From NCBI GenBank assembly GCA_027943245.1, contig JANDJZ010000222.1, positions 1-64,000 on the forward strand: a stretch of 64,000 nt of DNA, given 5' to 3'. Every line of letters begins with the position of its first letter. Position 1 is the first letter of the stretch. A program made the translations under genes and the position numbers. This document shows positions 1 through 13,178 of this stretch, one piece after another. The notes under the pieces were generated by a model. That model saw nothing but the letters and a program-made list of their open reading frames with translations. It did no database searches and was not told the DNA's origin. The stretch is from Acanthamoeba sp. SK_2022b (lineage: Eukaryota; Discosea; Longamoebia; Acanthamoebidae).

Positions 1-61
1 CTCGCCTCGCTCTCATCTCTCCTTCTTCTCACAACGCGATCGAACGCGCGCGCGCGTGCAG

Positions 62-2689
<2,628 letters not shown>

Positions 2690-2748
2690 CGCTGCTCGCA
2701 CGCGTCGTTTTGCCTGACACGAACCTCCCCCGTGTGGTGTGCAACGCT

Positions 2749-2804
<56 letters not shown>

Positions 2805-2860
2805 TGTGCGGCGCGTGTGCGTGTGTGTTGTGTGAGTAGAAAAAATCGACGATCGAGTGG

Positions 2861-5150
2861 ATGGGTCAGCCAGTCACGCCTCCTACTCAGCGCAGAGGGA
2901 GGAGTGGCGGCAAAACCTACTATCGCGTAACGCCCCCCCCCCCAACTCATCATTTCGTGTTGCCAATGTGGCTCACCTGCGGCACACGCGTATGTGCGTG
3001 GTCGCAACGTCGACAGGGCTTCAAGTTTGGCGCCAAGACCTTTCAGGTGGGCGATTGCGTGGCCCTGCGCCCCGAAGCAGAGACCGACGACTGGTATGCA
3101 GTCATCGATGAGCTCTACGAGGTACAAATCCATTTTTATTTAATAATAATATTTTACTTCATAAAAGAGGGGGTATGGTACAAGATTTTATTGATTTATT
3201 GATTTATTATTATTTTCTTTCATCTACTGACTTGTACGTCTGTTTGGCGTCCAGACACGTGTGGGGAAGAGTGAGATGCGCATCTCTTGGCTCTACCGCC
3301 CCCAGGATGTGCCTGTGCGCCTCCACACTTTATATTATATTTTTTAAAATTATTATTTTATTCAATATTTTTATTGTTGGCGGCGCTTCCAGGAAGAACT
3401 GGTGGACGACTTCCACGCCAAGGAGCTGTGCGTGAGCAACCACACCGACCCCAACCCGCTCACCTCCATCGCTCGCAAGATTCTCGGTAATTTCCCCCCG
3501 CGACACGCGCGCACTCCCACATCATCTGATGAGCAGATCGTGTTGCCCCTCACCTCGCCTAAAACAACAACAACAACCAACAACAACCAACAACAACCTA
3601 TCAGTGGTCAGCGAGGCGCAGTATTACAAGCAGGAGCAGCAGGTGCGGTCGGAGCTCCTCGCGAAGCAGCCCAACCTCGCCGAAGCCGCCATCGAGAAGG
3701 TACAAGTGCACGATCGTGTTCGCTCGTCGTCGTTTGATGCGTGCGCCTTGACGTCGTCGTCGTCGTCGTCGTCGCTCACATACGACCTCTCACGCGTGGA
3801 CAGCATCTCAAGAAGCGCCTGGCGAGCATCTTCTTCGTCAGGAAGCGGCTCGACGTCACCAGGCAGACGCTCCAAGCCTGCCAGCCTCCCCCCGTACGTT
3901 CTTTGCCTCCCCCCTCCCCCTATCTTGCCTGCCTATCCTATCCACGCATTCCTTCGCTTTCGCTTTCGCTTTCGCTTTCGTTTTCGTTTTCGTTTTCTCA
4001 CTCTCGCTTTCGCTTTCGCTTTTCTCGCCACACAGGACCAGACGTTGACGCTGGCCCAAGCGCTGGAGGGCGGAGAGGAGCTGCTGGGAATCAGCGAAGA
4101 GGAGAAAGACGAGGAAGAGGAGGAGGAGGAGGAGGAGGCGATGCACAACGGCTCCCAAGACCAGGGAGGCCAAGAGAAAGAGGAGGAGGAGGAGGAGGAG
4201 GAGGTCGTCGAGATAGACATTAGCGTGACGCCCACACGAAGGACACGCGCGTCGATCGCAGCAGCAGCAGCAGCGTCGTCTTCATCGTCGTCTTCATCGT
4301 CTTCGTCGTCGAGCAGGCCCACTCGCAGGAGCAGGGCGTCCGCCAAGAACGACGACGACCAAGAGGAGGAGGAGGAGGAGGAGGAGTCGCCCAAGAGGAG
4401 AGGAGGGCGCGGCAAGAGGACGCCCTCGCCCCCGAAGAAGACGAAGAAGACGACGACCAAGACGACGACGAGAGGGCGGGGACGGTCGAGCAAGAGGAAG
4501 GCCGACGCGCTGGTCGACGAAGAGGAGGCGGAGGAGGAGGAGGAGGAGGGAGCGCAGAGGCGTGGGCAGCAGCAGAAGAAGAAGAAGAAGAAGGACGACG
4601 ACCACAAGGAGGAGGAGGAAGAGGAGGAGGAGATACGCGAGGAGGACTGGGGCATGGACGTCCTCGATGTCCCCGACGCCGTCGTCGTCGTCGACGCCAT
4701 GGAGTCGACGCCGCCGTCGACGCAGCCGCCGCCGCCGCCGCCAAACAAGGAGGAGGAGAAGGAGGAGGAGAAGGAGAAGGAGAAGGAGAAAGACAAAGAG
4801 GAGGAGGAGGAGGAGGAGAAGAAGAGGGCGGCGGAAGAGGAGGCCACGAGCCCGCCGGCCCTGCCCGCGAGCTGGGCCGAGCCCAGCCAGCAGATCTCCC
4901 TCACCGACAGCAGCCAACCCCCGGCGGACCGGGCCAGCCCGCCCCCGACTCCCAAGGTTCCTCTCCCCCTGTCGCCCCCCTGTTGCCTTTGTTGCGCGCG
5001 CACGCCTGACCACCTTGTCGTCGTCGTCGTCGTCGTTGTCGTCGTCGTTGTCGTCGTCGTCGTCGTGCAGTCGGCGGCGAAGGCACCCTCGCCGACGCCG
5101 GCGACTCTGGCCAAACCCGCCGTGCCTTCGCGTGAAAACCTGGACCAGCT

Positions 5151-5215
<65 letters not shown>

Positions 5216-5382
5216 GTAGTGCTCATCGCGGTATATGCGTTACGATCACAGGAACCAGGAGCTGATTACTGTGGCCGGCACGGTCAACCCCGATCTGGAG
5301 GTGGCGCGCCAGCTGCTCGGGCGCGGCGCCGATGTGACCGCCACCAACAAATGGGGACACACCGCCCTCATGGCGTACGTCG

Positions 5383-5425
<43 letters not shown>

Positions 5426-5726
5426 CACGCGCGCGCGCGCGCAACACAATGCATATGACGTGTGCTGATGCGTCGCCCCATATCGTAGCGCGGCGGCCAA
5501 GGGCAACATCGAGGTCATGCGGTTACTGCTCCAGCAACCCAACATACAGGTGCTCCCCTTCTGCCACCATTTTCCATTTTGATTGTCGGCCAACTCACAC
5601 ACCTGCGACGCAGTTGGAAGATCGCTCCAACCTGGGCATCACCGCCCTCCACTACGCGGCCGGCAACGGCTTCGTGGACGCCCTCAGGCTCTTGCTCGAG
5701 GTACCCGACTGCGCCTTATATTGATT

Positions 5727-5761
<35 letters not shown>

Positions 5762-5982
5762 TTATACATAAATGTAAAAGCATTTTGGTTGGGGACTGAG
5801 CACTGGAATGTGTGTACGGTACACAGCACGGCGCCCAATGGAAGGCCACGGACAAGCGCGGCCGCACGGCCCTCGACATGGCCAAGCGCAACAAATGCGA
5901 GGAGTGTCAAGCCGTGCTCCAGGCGCTCGAGCAACAACACGACCAACAACAGAACAAGAAGAGCGGCAACAACGGCCAGTGA
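2861..5982 (+). CDS. BAH domain and ankyrin repeat protein
   Basis: About 650 aa after splicing. The N-terminus is MGQPVTPPTQRR; the ATG at 2861 is the first in frame before the BAH exon. The BAH domain spans roughly residues 25-110 (TFQVGDCVALRPEAE, WYAVIDELYE, MRISWLYRPQDVP, EELVDDFHAKELCVSNHTDP). A helical stretch follows (SEAQYYKQEQQVRSELLAKQ), then about 300 residues of alternating Glu, Ser and basic tracts with AT-hook-like GRGK/RGRGR patches. Three to four ankyrin repeats close the protein (LGRGADVTATNKWGHTALM, AAAKGNIEVMRLLLQQP, LGITALHYAAGNGFVDALRL, DKRGRTALDMAKRN), with TGA at 5980-5982. BAH domains bind nucleosomes or modified histones and ankyrins bind proteins, so a chromatin adaptor is inferred; I do not recognise an orthologue. 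It follows the RCC1-chromo gene on the same strand and converges on the Myb gene with a 77-bp gap. An AATAAA-type signal lies just after the stop. Confidence 0.85.
3955..4023. repeat. (CTTTCG)n-type intronic repeat
   Basis: A hexanucleotide-like CTTTCG/TTTTCG run in the intron before the acidic exon of the BAH-ankyrin gene. Related CGAAAA and GGTTTC runs occur at 36515-36590 (F-BAR intron) and near 10005-10035. Confidence 0.85.
5152..5212. repeat. (CA)n microsatellite starting at a splice donor
   Basis: The intron begins GTACACAC and continues as CA for about 58 bp before the first ankyrin exon. A second CA run occupies 5386-5423 in the next intron. Confidence 0.95.
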
Positions 5983-6059
5983 CCGATCTTTGCCAACAAT
6001 AAAGTAATAAATTGGTAATTATTATTTACTATTTATTTATTTTTCGTTACCGCATCGCC

Positions 6060-6971
6060 CTAATCGAACACGCGGGAGGGCCCTGGGAGGGGCTGGTGGA
6101 AGGGCTGCCCTGCCGCTACTGCCGGCGCTGGCGGTGTCTCCTCCCTCTCCGTGGCCTCAGCCGTCGACGATGCCTCCTCCGCTCCTCCTCGCGGGGCTGC
6201 CTCTTGTTGCTGTCACCGCAGCAGTCAACCAATCAATTGGTTGGCGTTCGTTGTGGGCAGGGCAGTCGACGTACGGGCGGGGAAGGGGCTCGCGACGAAG
6301 GGGCGGCCAGGATGAGCTCCATGGCGAGCGCCTTGGTGGCCTCGTCGAGCCCGGCGTAGTGGGCCCGCTGGATCTTGCGCTTGATGGCGTTCCACCGCTG
6401 CGCCAGCTGCGTGCTGTTGCGCCGCAACAACAGCGACCCCTCGGCCTGGTCCCTGCACGCATCACGCCCCGCCCCCCGTGTAAGCGTGCGCGCGCGCGCG
6501 CGTGTGCATGCGTGTGCGGTGGCGAACCGGAGGATGGCCGCCCAGTTGCCCTCGCCGTTGCGCTGCACTCCGCGGAGGAGCAGGATGTCCTCCTCGTTGG
6601 TCCACATGGTGCGCTTGCGCGGGCCCTTTTGCTGGGCGTCGCCGTCGCCGGGCGAGGCGTCCACTGCGCCGGGCGGGGGCTGCTCCTGCTGCGGCGTGCC
6701 CAGCGGGTTGCCCCGACTGCTCGCCTTGGCCGCCTCCTCTGCTGGCGGCTGCCGAGCCTGCTGCTGCTGCTGCTGGTGGCTGTCCTCCGACTCGCCGACG
6801 GCGACGGCGGCGGTGGAGGGGGAGGCCGCCCGCTGCCTCTGCGCCGAGTCGGTGTCGGAGGGGAGGTCGGAGGGCGCGGGCGCTGCTTGGCCGTTGTCGC
6901 GCCGGCGTTTGGACGAATGCGACGCGTCTTTGCTCTTCCGCTTCTTCGATCGACCGTTCGTGCCCTGCGCT

Positions 6972-7035
<64 letters not shown>

Positions 7036-7543
7036 GTGATAGGTCTGTGTGAGCCCACACACATCGGAAGAAAGGCGTGTAGTGGGGAATGGGTATGCGT
7101 GCCTCCTGCTGTTCCATGTCGTCGTCGTCGTTGTCGCTGCCTTCGTGCCGACCTTCCCCGTCGCTTCCGCTGGTGCGGCCAGCCGCGTCGTGGGCGTTGC
7201 GGTTGCTGTTGCTGTTGCGATAGGCCAGCTTGCGCCACAGCGCACGGCACTCGCTGCCCTCAACGTATTAGAAATTAAATAATAAACATTTTGAATAAAT
7301 AAACCTAAATTTTTAATAATAATAATAATAAAAAACAATCTTGGGTGGAGGGACTGCGGGATACCGAGGGGTGAGAGAGGGATGGCGGTAGGGTGCCAGA
7401 TGTTGGGCGATGACTTGCCAGTCCAGGTGGGGACTGTGCGCCGACTCGACGAACGCGAGCACCTCCTCCGTAAGCCGAAGGAATAGGATTAGCTGGTGCT
7501 CATTTGACTGAGCAGCGTTCGCAGGGTGGATCTCCTCCTCCAT
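6060..7543 (-). CDS. Myb/SANT-domain nuclear protein
   Basis: Starts at ATG 7541-7543 (MEEEIHPANAAQSNEH). The first SANT-like unit is split by an intron: DWQVIAQHLAPYRHPSLT joins RECRALWRKLAYR. A low-complexity Ser/Asp/Gln-rich part follows. A second, clear Myb unit (TMWTNEEDILLLRGVQRNG, NWAAILRF, then TQLAQRWNAIKRKIQRAH) lies near the C-terminal third. The last exon reads QQEAAPRGGAEEASS to SRVFD with TAG at 6060-6062. The tryptophan spacing fits DNA-binding Myb repeats, and the second unit has the flavour of telobox/TRF-type Myb domains. DNA binding is inferred; the target is unknown. It converges on the BAH-ankyrin gene. The intron at 6974-7034 is a GT repeat in the transcript. Confidence 0.8.
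6974..7034. repeat. (CA)n microsatellite in Myb gene intron
   Basis: About 60 bp of CA on the + strand, i.e. GT in the Myb transcript, within an intron of the minus-strand gene. Confidence 0.95.
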
Positions 7544-7839
7544 GGTTGCGATTTGTTTACTCCCCGGGAGGAAACTTAGTTTTTTTTTTTTTTTACTGAA
7601 AGTTGAAGACCTGTCCAGCTTCAGTTCCTTGAGGATAACCACAACACACTTGACATACAACACCCCCTGCAACTGGCACAAAGTCAGGGGAGTTTGTACA
7701 ACTAATGTGCTACAGTGGTGCAGACTAAGATTGAATAACATTTAGGCTTGGTTTGCAAACCTACATGTACTTATTTTATGTGTGGTTCTGTTAATGACAC
7801 ATAATTACAAGAATCATGGATTGCCTGTGGACAAGATAC

Positions 7840-8080
7840 AAACAAAAAGCTGGTGGTAGCGTCATGGGTTGGTTTTACTGTGCCCTCCCCAGTGGGAAGG
7901 GCTCAGTAGATGGTTTTTGGTTGTTCCACAAATCAATCAATCGAAGTAACCCAACGACCAAGCACCACGCTCAAACTACAGTTGGGCTTCGCCCTCGCTT
8001 TGGCTGGTGCTGCGCACTTCGAACCAGCCATTGTGGGACACGGCAAGAAAAGCAAAAGAAGGCCTTTTTTGTCCGTTGAA
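7840..8080 (+). ncRNA. Candidate structured RNA or SINE, copy 1
   Basis: This block recurs almost unchanged, inverted, at about 42876-43115. Long blocks are identical and differences cluster in two places that can fold. The first is gccctcccc-agt-gggaagggc here against a C-run/G-run hairpin in copy 2. The second is ggctggt-loop-accagcc here; in copy 2 it keeps ggctgg/ccagcc with a U-G closing pair. Both copies end in an oligo-T run (T6 here, T5 there), as expected for RNA polymerase III termination. I do not recognise U1-U6, U3, 7SL or RNase P sequence. A short repeated transposon fragment is the main alternative, and a reading frame (GGSVMGWFYCALP) is shared by both copies. Confidence 0.4.
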
Positions 8081-8703
8081 ACGAAGGACGCAACCACTAG
8101 TCGTCAATAAAAGACTGAAGAGGGCGGTGTAGAGAGTCACGGGGCGAAGGGCGGTGGGACAGTCGGCCGACTGGGCGTAGGTACAGCCCGTTGGAGACTC
8201 CCTCGGGGTAACAGCGGTCGCTGAGGCCGGTACCAGCCGCCGCCCGACCGGTTGCTGCTAGCCTGTGCTTTTAACGACAAGCCTTGTTGTATATCTGAAC
8301 TCACAGTGAGAACAAAGCCCCCCTTGGTTGACTTGCAACATTAATGTCCGCGTGAATCATTCCACGTTGGCGGTAACACTTTTACCCAGCACAAAGTCCC
8401 ACAAGAATACGGAGTGCCTTAGGCAGGCCACAACGGTGATGAAGATGAGCGCTCACCATTACACGACAACTCCAACGAACGGCCAGGTGTTTGGGAAAGA
8501 AAAGACGACCCTTCTACTGCATTGCTCGCGCCTGCAAACCAGCCTCTTGTTCACAGATGTCTACTGTGTCTTGGAGTGTGCCGTTACCATTGGGGCATGC
8601 CTGGCGAACATTATCTTTGGCTACCAAACCTGCCCTCGTGAAATATAGCCCGTTTTCACCAAACACAAAGATTCTCTCCTCTTCATAATTTGTACACTAC
8701 AGC
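8081..8703. other. Intergenic region with GC-rich foldable stretch
   Basis: No gene supported. At 8130-8270 there is a GC-rich stretch with self-complementary pieces (agcggtcg and cgaccggttgct) that could fold. The rest up to the nocturnin-like start is mixed sequence with a 106-codon open frame (8328-8648) that resembles nothing I know. Confidence 0.4.
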
Positions 8704-9956
8704 ATGGAGCCGGCTGGACCAAACCGTGGTCTGGCTGGAGGCCTTCTGGTGCGCCCCATCATCAGCCTGCCTGGCACAAGCCACAGTGGTGACGCGCCCT
8801 CCTCCGTATCCTATTTTTTCTGTTTTTTATTTATTTATTTATTTTATTGTGAAAAATGTGAAATAATTTGGGGCCATCCTCCCCCACGCACAGGCGAGAG
8901 CCTGAAGGTGATGCAGATGAACGTGTTGGCCGATCGCTTGGCGCCCCCGTCGGCCTTCCCGCACACCGACCCTGCCGTGCTGACGTGGGCCCACCGCAAG
9001 GACCTGCTCCTCCAACAGATCACCAACCTCGACCCCGACGTCGTCTGTCTCGAGGTAACCCTCTCTTTCCCACCTTTCCCTGGCCAGTCTGGCACGACTC
9101 GACTGGATGATGATGATGATGATGATGATGGCCATGATGAACCCATACCAACCAACCAACCAATCAGGAGGTGGACCACTACGAGGACCACTTCCGGCCG
9201 GCGCTGGCGTGCCTGGGCTACGAGGGCTTCTTCAAGGCCAAGAACGGGGAGGGCGACGTCGACGGCTGCGCGCTCTTCTTCAAGACCGCCCGCTTCGAGC
9301 TCGTGGCCCACAAGGGCATCGACTTCGAGGGCCACACGCAGGTCGCCCAGATCGTCCGCCTGCGGCTGCGCCACGCCGACGGCGGCGACGGCGGCGGCGA
9401 CAATGGCGTCGACGCGCTGGACCGAGACGTGTGCGTGGCGGTGACCCACCTCAAGGCCAAGGAGGGCTTCGAGGAGAAGCGGCTCGAGGAGGGCATCCTC
9501 CTCCTGCGCAGCGCGCTCGCCTTCATCGCTGGCGGCGGCGGCGGTGGTGAGGCCGACGACGAGCGCAGGCAGCGCCAGCACATCGCGCGGGCGCCGCTGC
9601 TCGTGCTCGGCGACTTCAACGACGTGCCGTCGAGCCTCGTGTGCCGCTACTTCCGCAGCGAGCTGCCCCTGCCAGAGGTCCACGCCAGCGTGCCGCCGCA
9701 CCCGTTCCGCCTGCGCAGCGCCTACGCCCACCACCCGCCACTGGACGGCGACGGCGACGGCGGCGAGCCGTACAGCACGTACAAGAAGAGGGAGACCGAG
9801 GTGAGGCGCACGATCGATTACATCTGGTACGCGGCCGACGCCATGGTCCCGGTGGCCCTGCTCGCCGTGCCGCCGGTCGGCGACCGCCTGCCGTGCCGCA
9901 GCCATCCGTCGGACCACCTCGCCCTCTTTGCCGAACTCGCTTGGCTCCCGCAGTGA
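8704..9956 (+). CDS. Nocturnin-like endonuclease/exonuclease/phosphatase family protein
   Basis: Exon 1 begins MEPAGPNRGLAGGLLVRP (ATG 8704) and splices at about 8788 to exon 2 at 8894 (ESLKVMQMNVLADRL). Exon 3 starts at 9168, so CLEEVDHYEDHFRPAL is continuous. EEP landmarks are in order: QMNVLADR, the metal-binding CLEEVDHY, DGCALFFK, VTHLKAK, LVLGDFNDVPSS, TIDYIWYA and the terminal HPSDHLALFAEL. This is the nocturnin/CCR4 deadenylase-like branch, whose members remove poly(A) or dephosphorylate NADP(H). Catalytic Glu, Asp and His positions look intact, so activity is plausible; which substrate is not decidable here. The protein is about 340 aa with a short poly-Gly insertion. Confidence 0.85.
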
Positions 9957-10067
9957 GAGAGACACGTGTCGACACGCAACCCCCGCTTGTGTTACGATTT
10001 TCAGTTTCAATTTCGGTTTCGGTTTCGGTTTCGTTTCGCGGTTGTGGCGGGGGGAGGGGGAGGGGGG

Positions 10068-11434
10068 TTAGGCGAGGACGGTGCGGATGACGTCGGTGAG
10101 GGCGAGCACGCCGACGGGCTTCTCGTTCTCGTCGGTCACCCACAGCCTGTGGACCTTGGCCTCCACCAGCTTGTTGATCGCCGTGTCCAACTGCGCGTAC
10201 ACGATCACACACACACACACCCAACCCGTTCAGTTCGCGCATGTACAGACGCATCAGGCGCAGCGTTGGGCTGGGAAGCAGCAACTCACCTTCTCGTCGG
10301 GAGAGCAGCGGACGAGCGTGTTGGGCGCCTTCCTATCAGTGCTCTGCAGGAACTGCATGACCGGCTCCGTGAGCTTGCTCAAGCTCTCGTCGGTAATTCC
10401 TAATAAATAAATAATAATTAATAATTAATATATAATAATTATAAAAAATAGGGGTGAGTGGAGCCGAAAGGTTTGGTCAGAAGAATGGGCGGTGTACCTC
10501 TGAGGTCCGACGCGGAGAGCGTGCCCACGAGCCTCTGCTGTTTGTCCAGGATGGCTGCAGAGGGCGAGCGAGTGTGAGATCGCTGGCGGCAATACGCAGG
10601 AAGCGAGTTGGCGGGGGGGGGAGAGTCCTCTACGCTTACCGAGAGCGCCGACCTGGTGGCGAAGGAGGTGGCAGAAGGCCTTGATGGTGGCGGTATTCTC
10701 GGAGACGTGGAGCACCCGCTCGTGGATGATGTTGAGCTGTCCGAGGGGCGTGTTGAGGATCTTGGGGTCGAGCTGGTCCTTGCGCTCGCTCAAGTAGCGC
10801 ACGATATCCGACTGGGAGACTAGCTTGGCGTCCTTGCCCTGTCCGATCAGGACCCTGTGGCTGTCGTGGCTGAGGACCTGAGCCATGTCGCCCAGTGTCG
10901 CATCTTTGTCCAACACCTTGAAGTCACGGCTCCTACACAATGAATTGCAAAGTGTGAGCACAGAACGCTTATTGTTTTAATAATAAATAAATAAATAAAT
11001 ATAAAATAAGTAATTCAACAGCAAAATAAAAAGGGTGGTACCTCTTGGACTCCTTGAGGAGGTCAGCGGCAGTTCTGTCTTCGAACTCGAATTGGCGGAG
11101 GAGCTCGGGCGCCACCAGCAGATTGTCATCCATCACGCTGGCCTCCTGGCTGTTGAAGAACTGGAGGGCCGTGAACCTCACAAGGTCCAGCACGTCCACC
11201 AGGCCCACGCAGCCTGGTTCGCAGACACGCGCTCAGCTAGAGGAACAGTAAGAGATGTGTTGCGTGTAGGGCCTCACCTTTTCCGTGCTCCATGACGGGC
11301 ACTGAGAGGATGCGGTTGGTGTGTAGCGTGCCTAGGACCTCCTTGAGTGGCGTCTTGGTCTCCACAGAGATCAGCTTGCGCGAAGCCAGTGCTCCCAGCG
11401 CCTCTGCCACCTTTACGTTCTTCATACTGCTCAT
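10068..11434 (-). CDS. CBS-domain protein (AMPK-gamma/SNF4-like)
   Basis: Starts at ATG 11434 (MSSMKNVKVAEALGALASRK), TAA at 10068-10070. Successive exons give CBS motifs: LISVETKTPLKEVLGTLHTN-RILSVPVM, CVGLVDVLDLVRF, FKVLDKDATLGDMAQVLS-HRVLIG, KLVSQSDIVRYLSE, RVLHVSENTATIKAFCHLL, RLVGTLSASDL, and the last repeat LDTAINKLVEAKVHRLWVTD with ALTDVIRTVLA. That is about four CBS repeats (two Bateman modules) in about 320 aa, the layout of AMPK-gamma and related adenine-nucleotide sensors. Ligand binding and kinase partnership are inferred. It is convergent with the nocturnin-like gene (111-bp gap). Confidence 0.85.
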
Positions 11435-13178
11435 AATCTAATAATAAACTTGAGTCAGCAAACAACAACACAGCGTGCACGCAAGAGAAGGTGACTACGT
11501 ACACTACTTGTTGAGATGTATTGTTGTGCTGTGAAAAAGGAGCCTCCCGCAGCATGCCCCCTCCGTTGTCGCTACATGTCAGCTTGCTCCTGCCGACCAC
11601 AACCAGCCACCCTTGACGCGAAAAAAAGCGGGAAAGCAGGCGACGAGCCAAACAAGGGTGAAACAAAAAACGAAACGTTTTGCGCAGCGTTTGTGGTTTG
11701 AACTGCATTCCTGCCATTTCATGCTCTGCATTCCTGCTGTGTTGCATTCCCGCCACGATAGCTTGCGAGAAAGCATGGGGGTGTGGTAGTAAGGTACTCA
11801 GCTATCAAGATCACCATCCCTCAAGGCAACCTGGTACCAGTCAAGGGCAAGAAGGAGCACACTATCAAGCTGAGCAGGCTGATACATGTAGTGACAGGGA
11901 TGGCCACCCCACAAGGGCCTACCCCAGCCATCTCTGCAATAACAGCTTGCATCACCCCACACAGGGCTCAGTGTGGAGGACTACTTGGATGGGACTGACC
12001 ACCCCATCAGGGCCAAGGCTGATCAATCAAGCAAGGAGGGCTAGGGTGAGTGAGCTACCTAACCTCCTCTCTCAGTTCTAGAGAGATTGGATGTTAGGTA
12101 ACTATCTGTCTATCTAATAACTATCCATACTCCCTATAGGACTTAATAGTTAGGGAACTATCTATGCTTGTATAGGAGTACTAAAGGATACTTGATAGTT
12201 ATGTAACTATTACTGATTCAGGTTGTCCAAGCTAATTAAAATATTTAATCTCTCTCAGTGCTTTTTAAAGCACATCACATGCTTAAATCAGCAAAACCAA
12301 CTTCTCATCACTTGATTTGTGTGACCTTACCTGGTGGTGTAATAGGTAGGGTTTTGTTTAGCTCCTATTGTAACTGACAAAGGTGGTTGATGGACCCATT
12401 TCAGCCTGGCTGAAAGACCTCTTGCACCTGATACCATTTGTTTGTAGGGATGTACACATTGTCTTTGAATGCTAGAAGCTCATTAGCTGTTGGGTGATTG
12501 CTATGTGAGTGAGAGAGCTCTGGGAGGCATGTGCAGAGGGCAGAAAGTGTTTGTCTCCTTGCAAGAGCTGAAGATACTGTCTACAAAATCATCCATGTTG
12601 TAGAGAGTATGCAATGCCACTTTAGCTTGCTTCTGCTGTGTAGTATTTAAATCAAGAGGGTTGCACATGGTCCTCATTTGCTCCAGGTTCATTTTCAATG
12701 CTCCCTCCAATGCTGCATGTTGTTCCATCAGTAATAGGACACATGCACACCATTCTTGTCACTTCCTTTTTTCTGTAATAGGTGGGCAACCAGAGCACAA
12801 TGAGGGGCAAGTGTGGCCTTGTTCAAGGTGTGTTTCAAGGTTTTGTTTTGAACTAAAACCATGAGAATACAGGGGGGCAAACAGTGCAGCTGATTGTAAC
12901 AGAATGTTTCTGTCCTTTTCTTGTTGTGTGAAGCTTGAAGCATTGAAGAAGTGATGGTTGAAGTTGCCCAGCTTTGTGTGGTAAATACAGTTTTTTTTCA
13001 TAGTTTTTAATTCCATAAAACATATATTTTTTCGTAGCCAGGTTTTTGGGAGTGCAGAATTTCAAGCATCCGTTGCCAGGTCAGCAGCGCCTTCAGGCAA
13101 AGGAAGCGGACCGTTTTTCGGCCCACTGTAAAAGCACACAAACGAAAGGGGCCAGAGTTTGATTAGACAAGGGGAAGC
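11435..13178. other. Intergenic, AT-richer stretch without supported gene
   Basis: A divergent gap between the CBS and CUE genes. Near 11700-11760 a cattcctgc-type 10-mer repeats three times upstream of the CBS start. From about 11780 to 13080 composition drops to AT-rich sequence unlike neighbouring genes, with broken open frames (e.g. minus 12501-12728) and no recognisable domain. It is probably an old insertion, but I see no terminal repeats. Confidence 0.5.
12091..12210. repeat. Three spaced near-palindromic 16-mers
   Basis: Variants of atagttaTGTaactat occur at about 12091-12106, 12146-12161 and 12195-12210. They share the arms atagtta/taactat and differ in the centre. Confidence 0.6.

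Noticed and set aside
3933..5210. A 425-codon minus-strand Ser-rich open frame
   Set aside because: Antisense of the GAG/GAC-rich acidic exon of the BAH-ankyrin gene; Ser runs come from the complement of Glu codons.
7843..7960. Tc1/mariner-like transposase motif (GGSVMGW) in the repeated block
   Set aside because: Only a seven-residue resemblance to the family's GGGSVMVWG; no DDE motif or terminal repeats, and the frame is lost soon after in copy 1. Kept only as an alternative for the structured-RNA call.
8328..8648. A 106-codon open frame before the nocturnin-like gene
   Set aside because: No recognisable domain, no splice support, and codon use unlike neighbouring exons.
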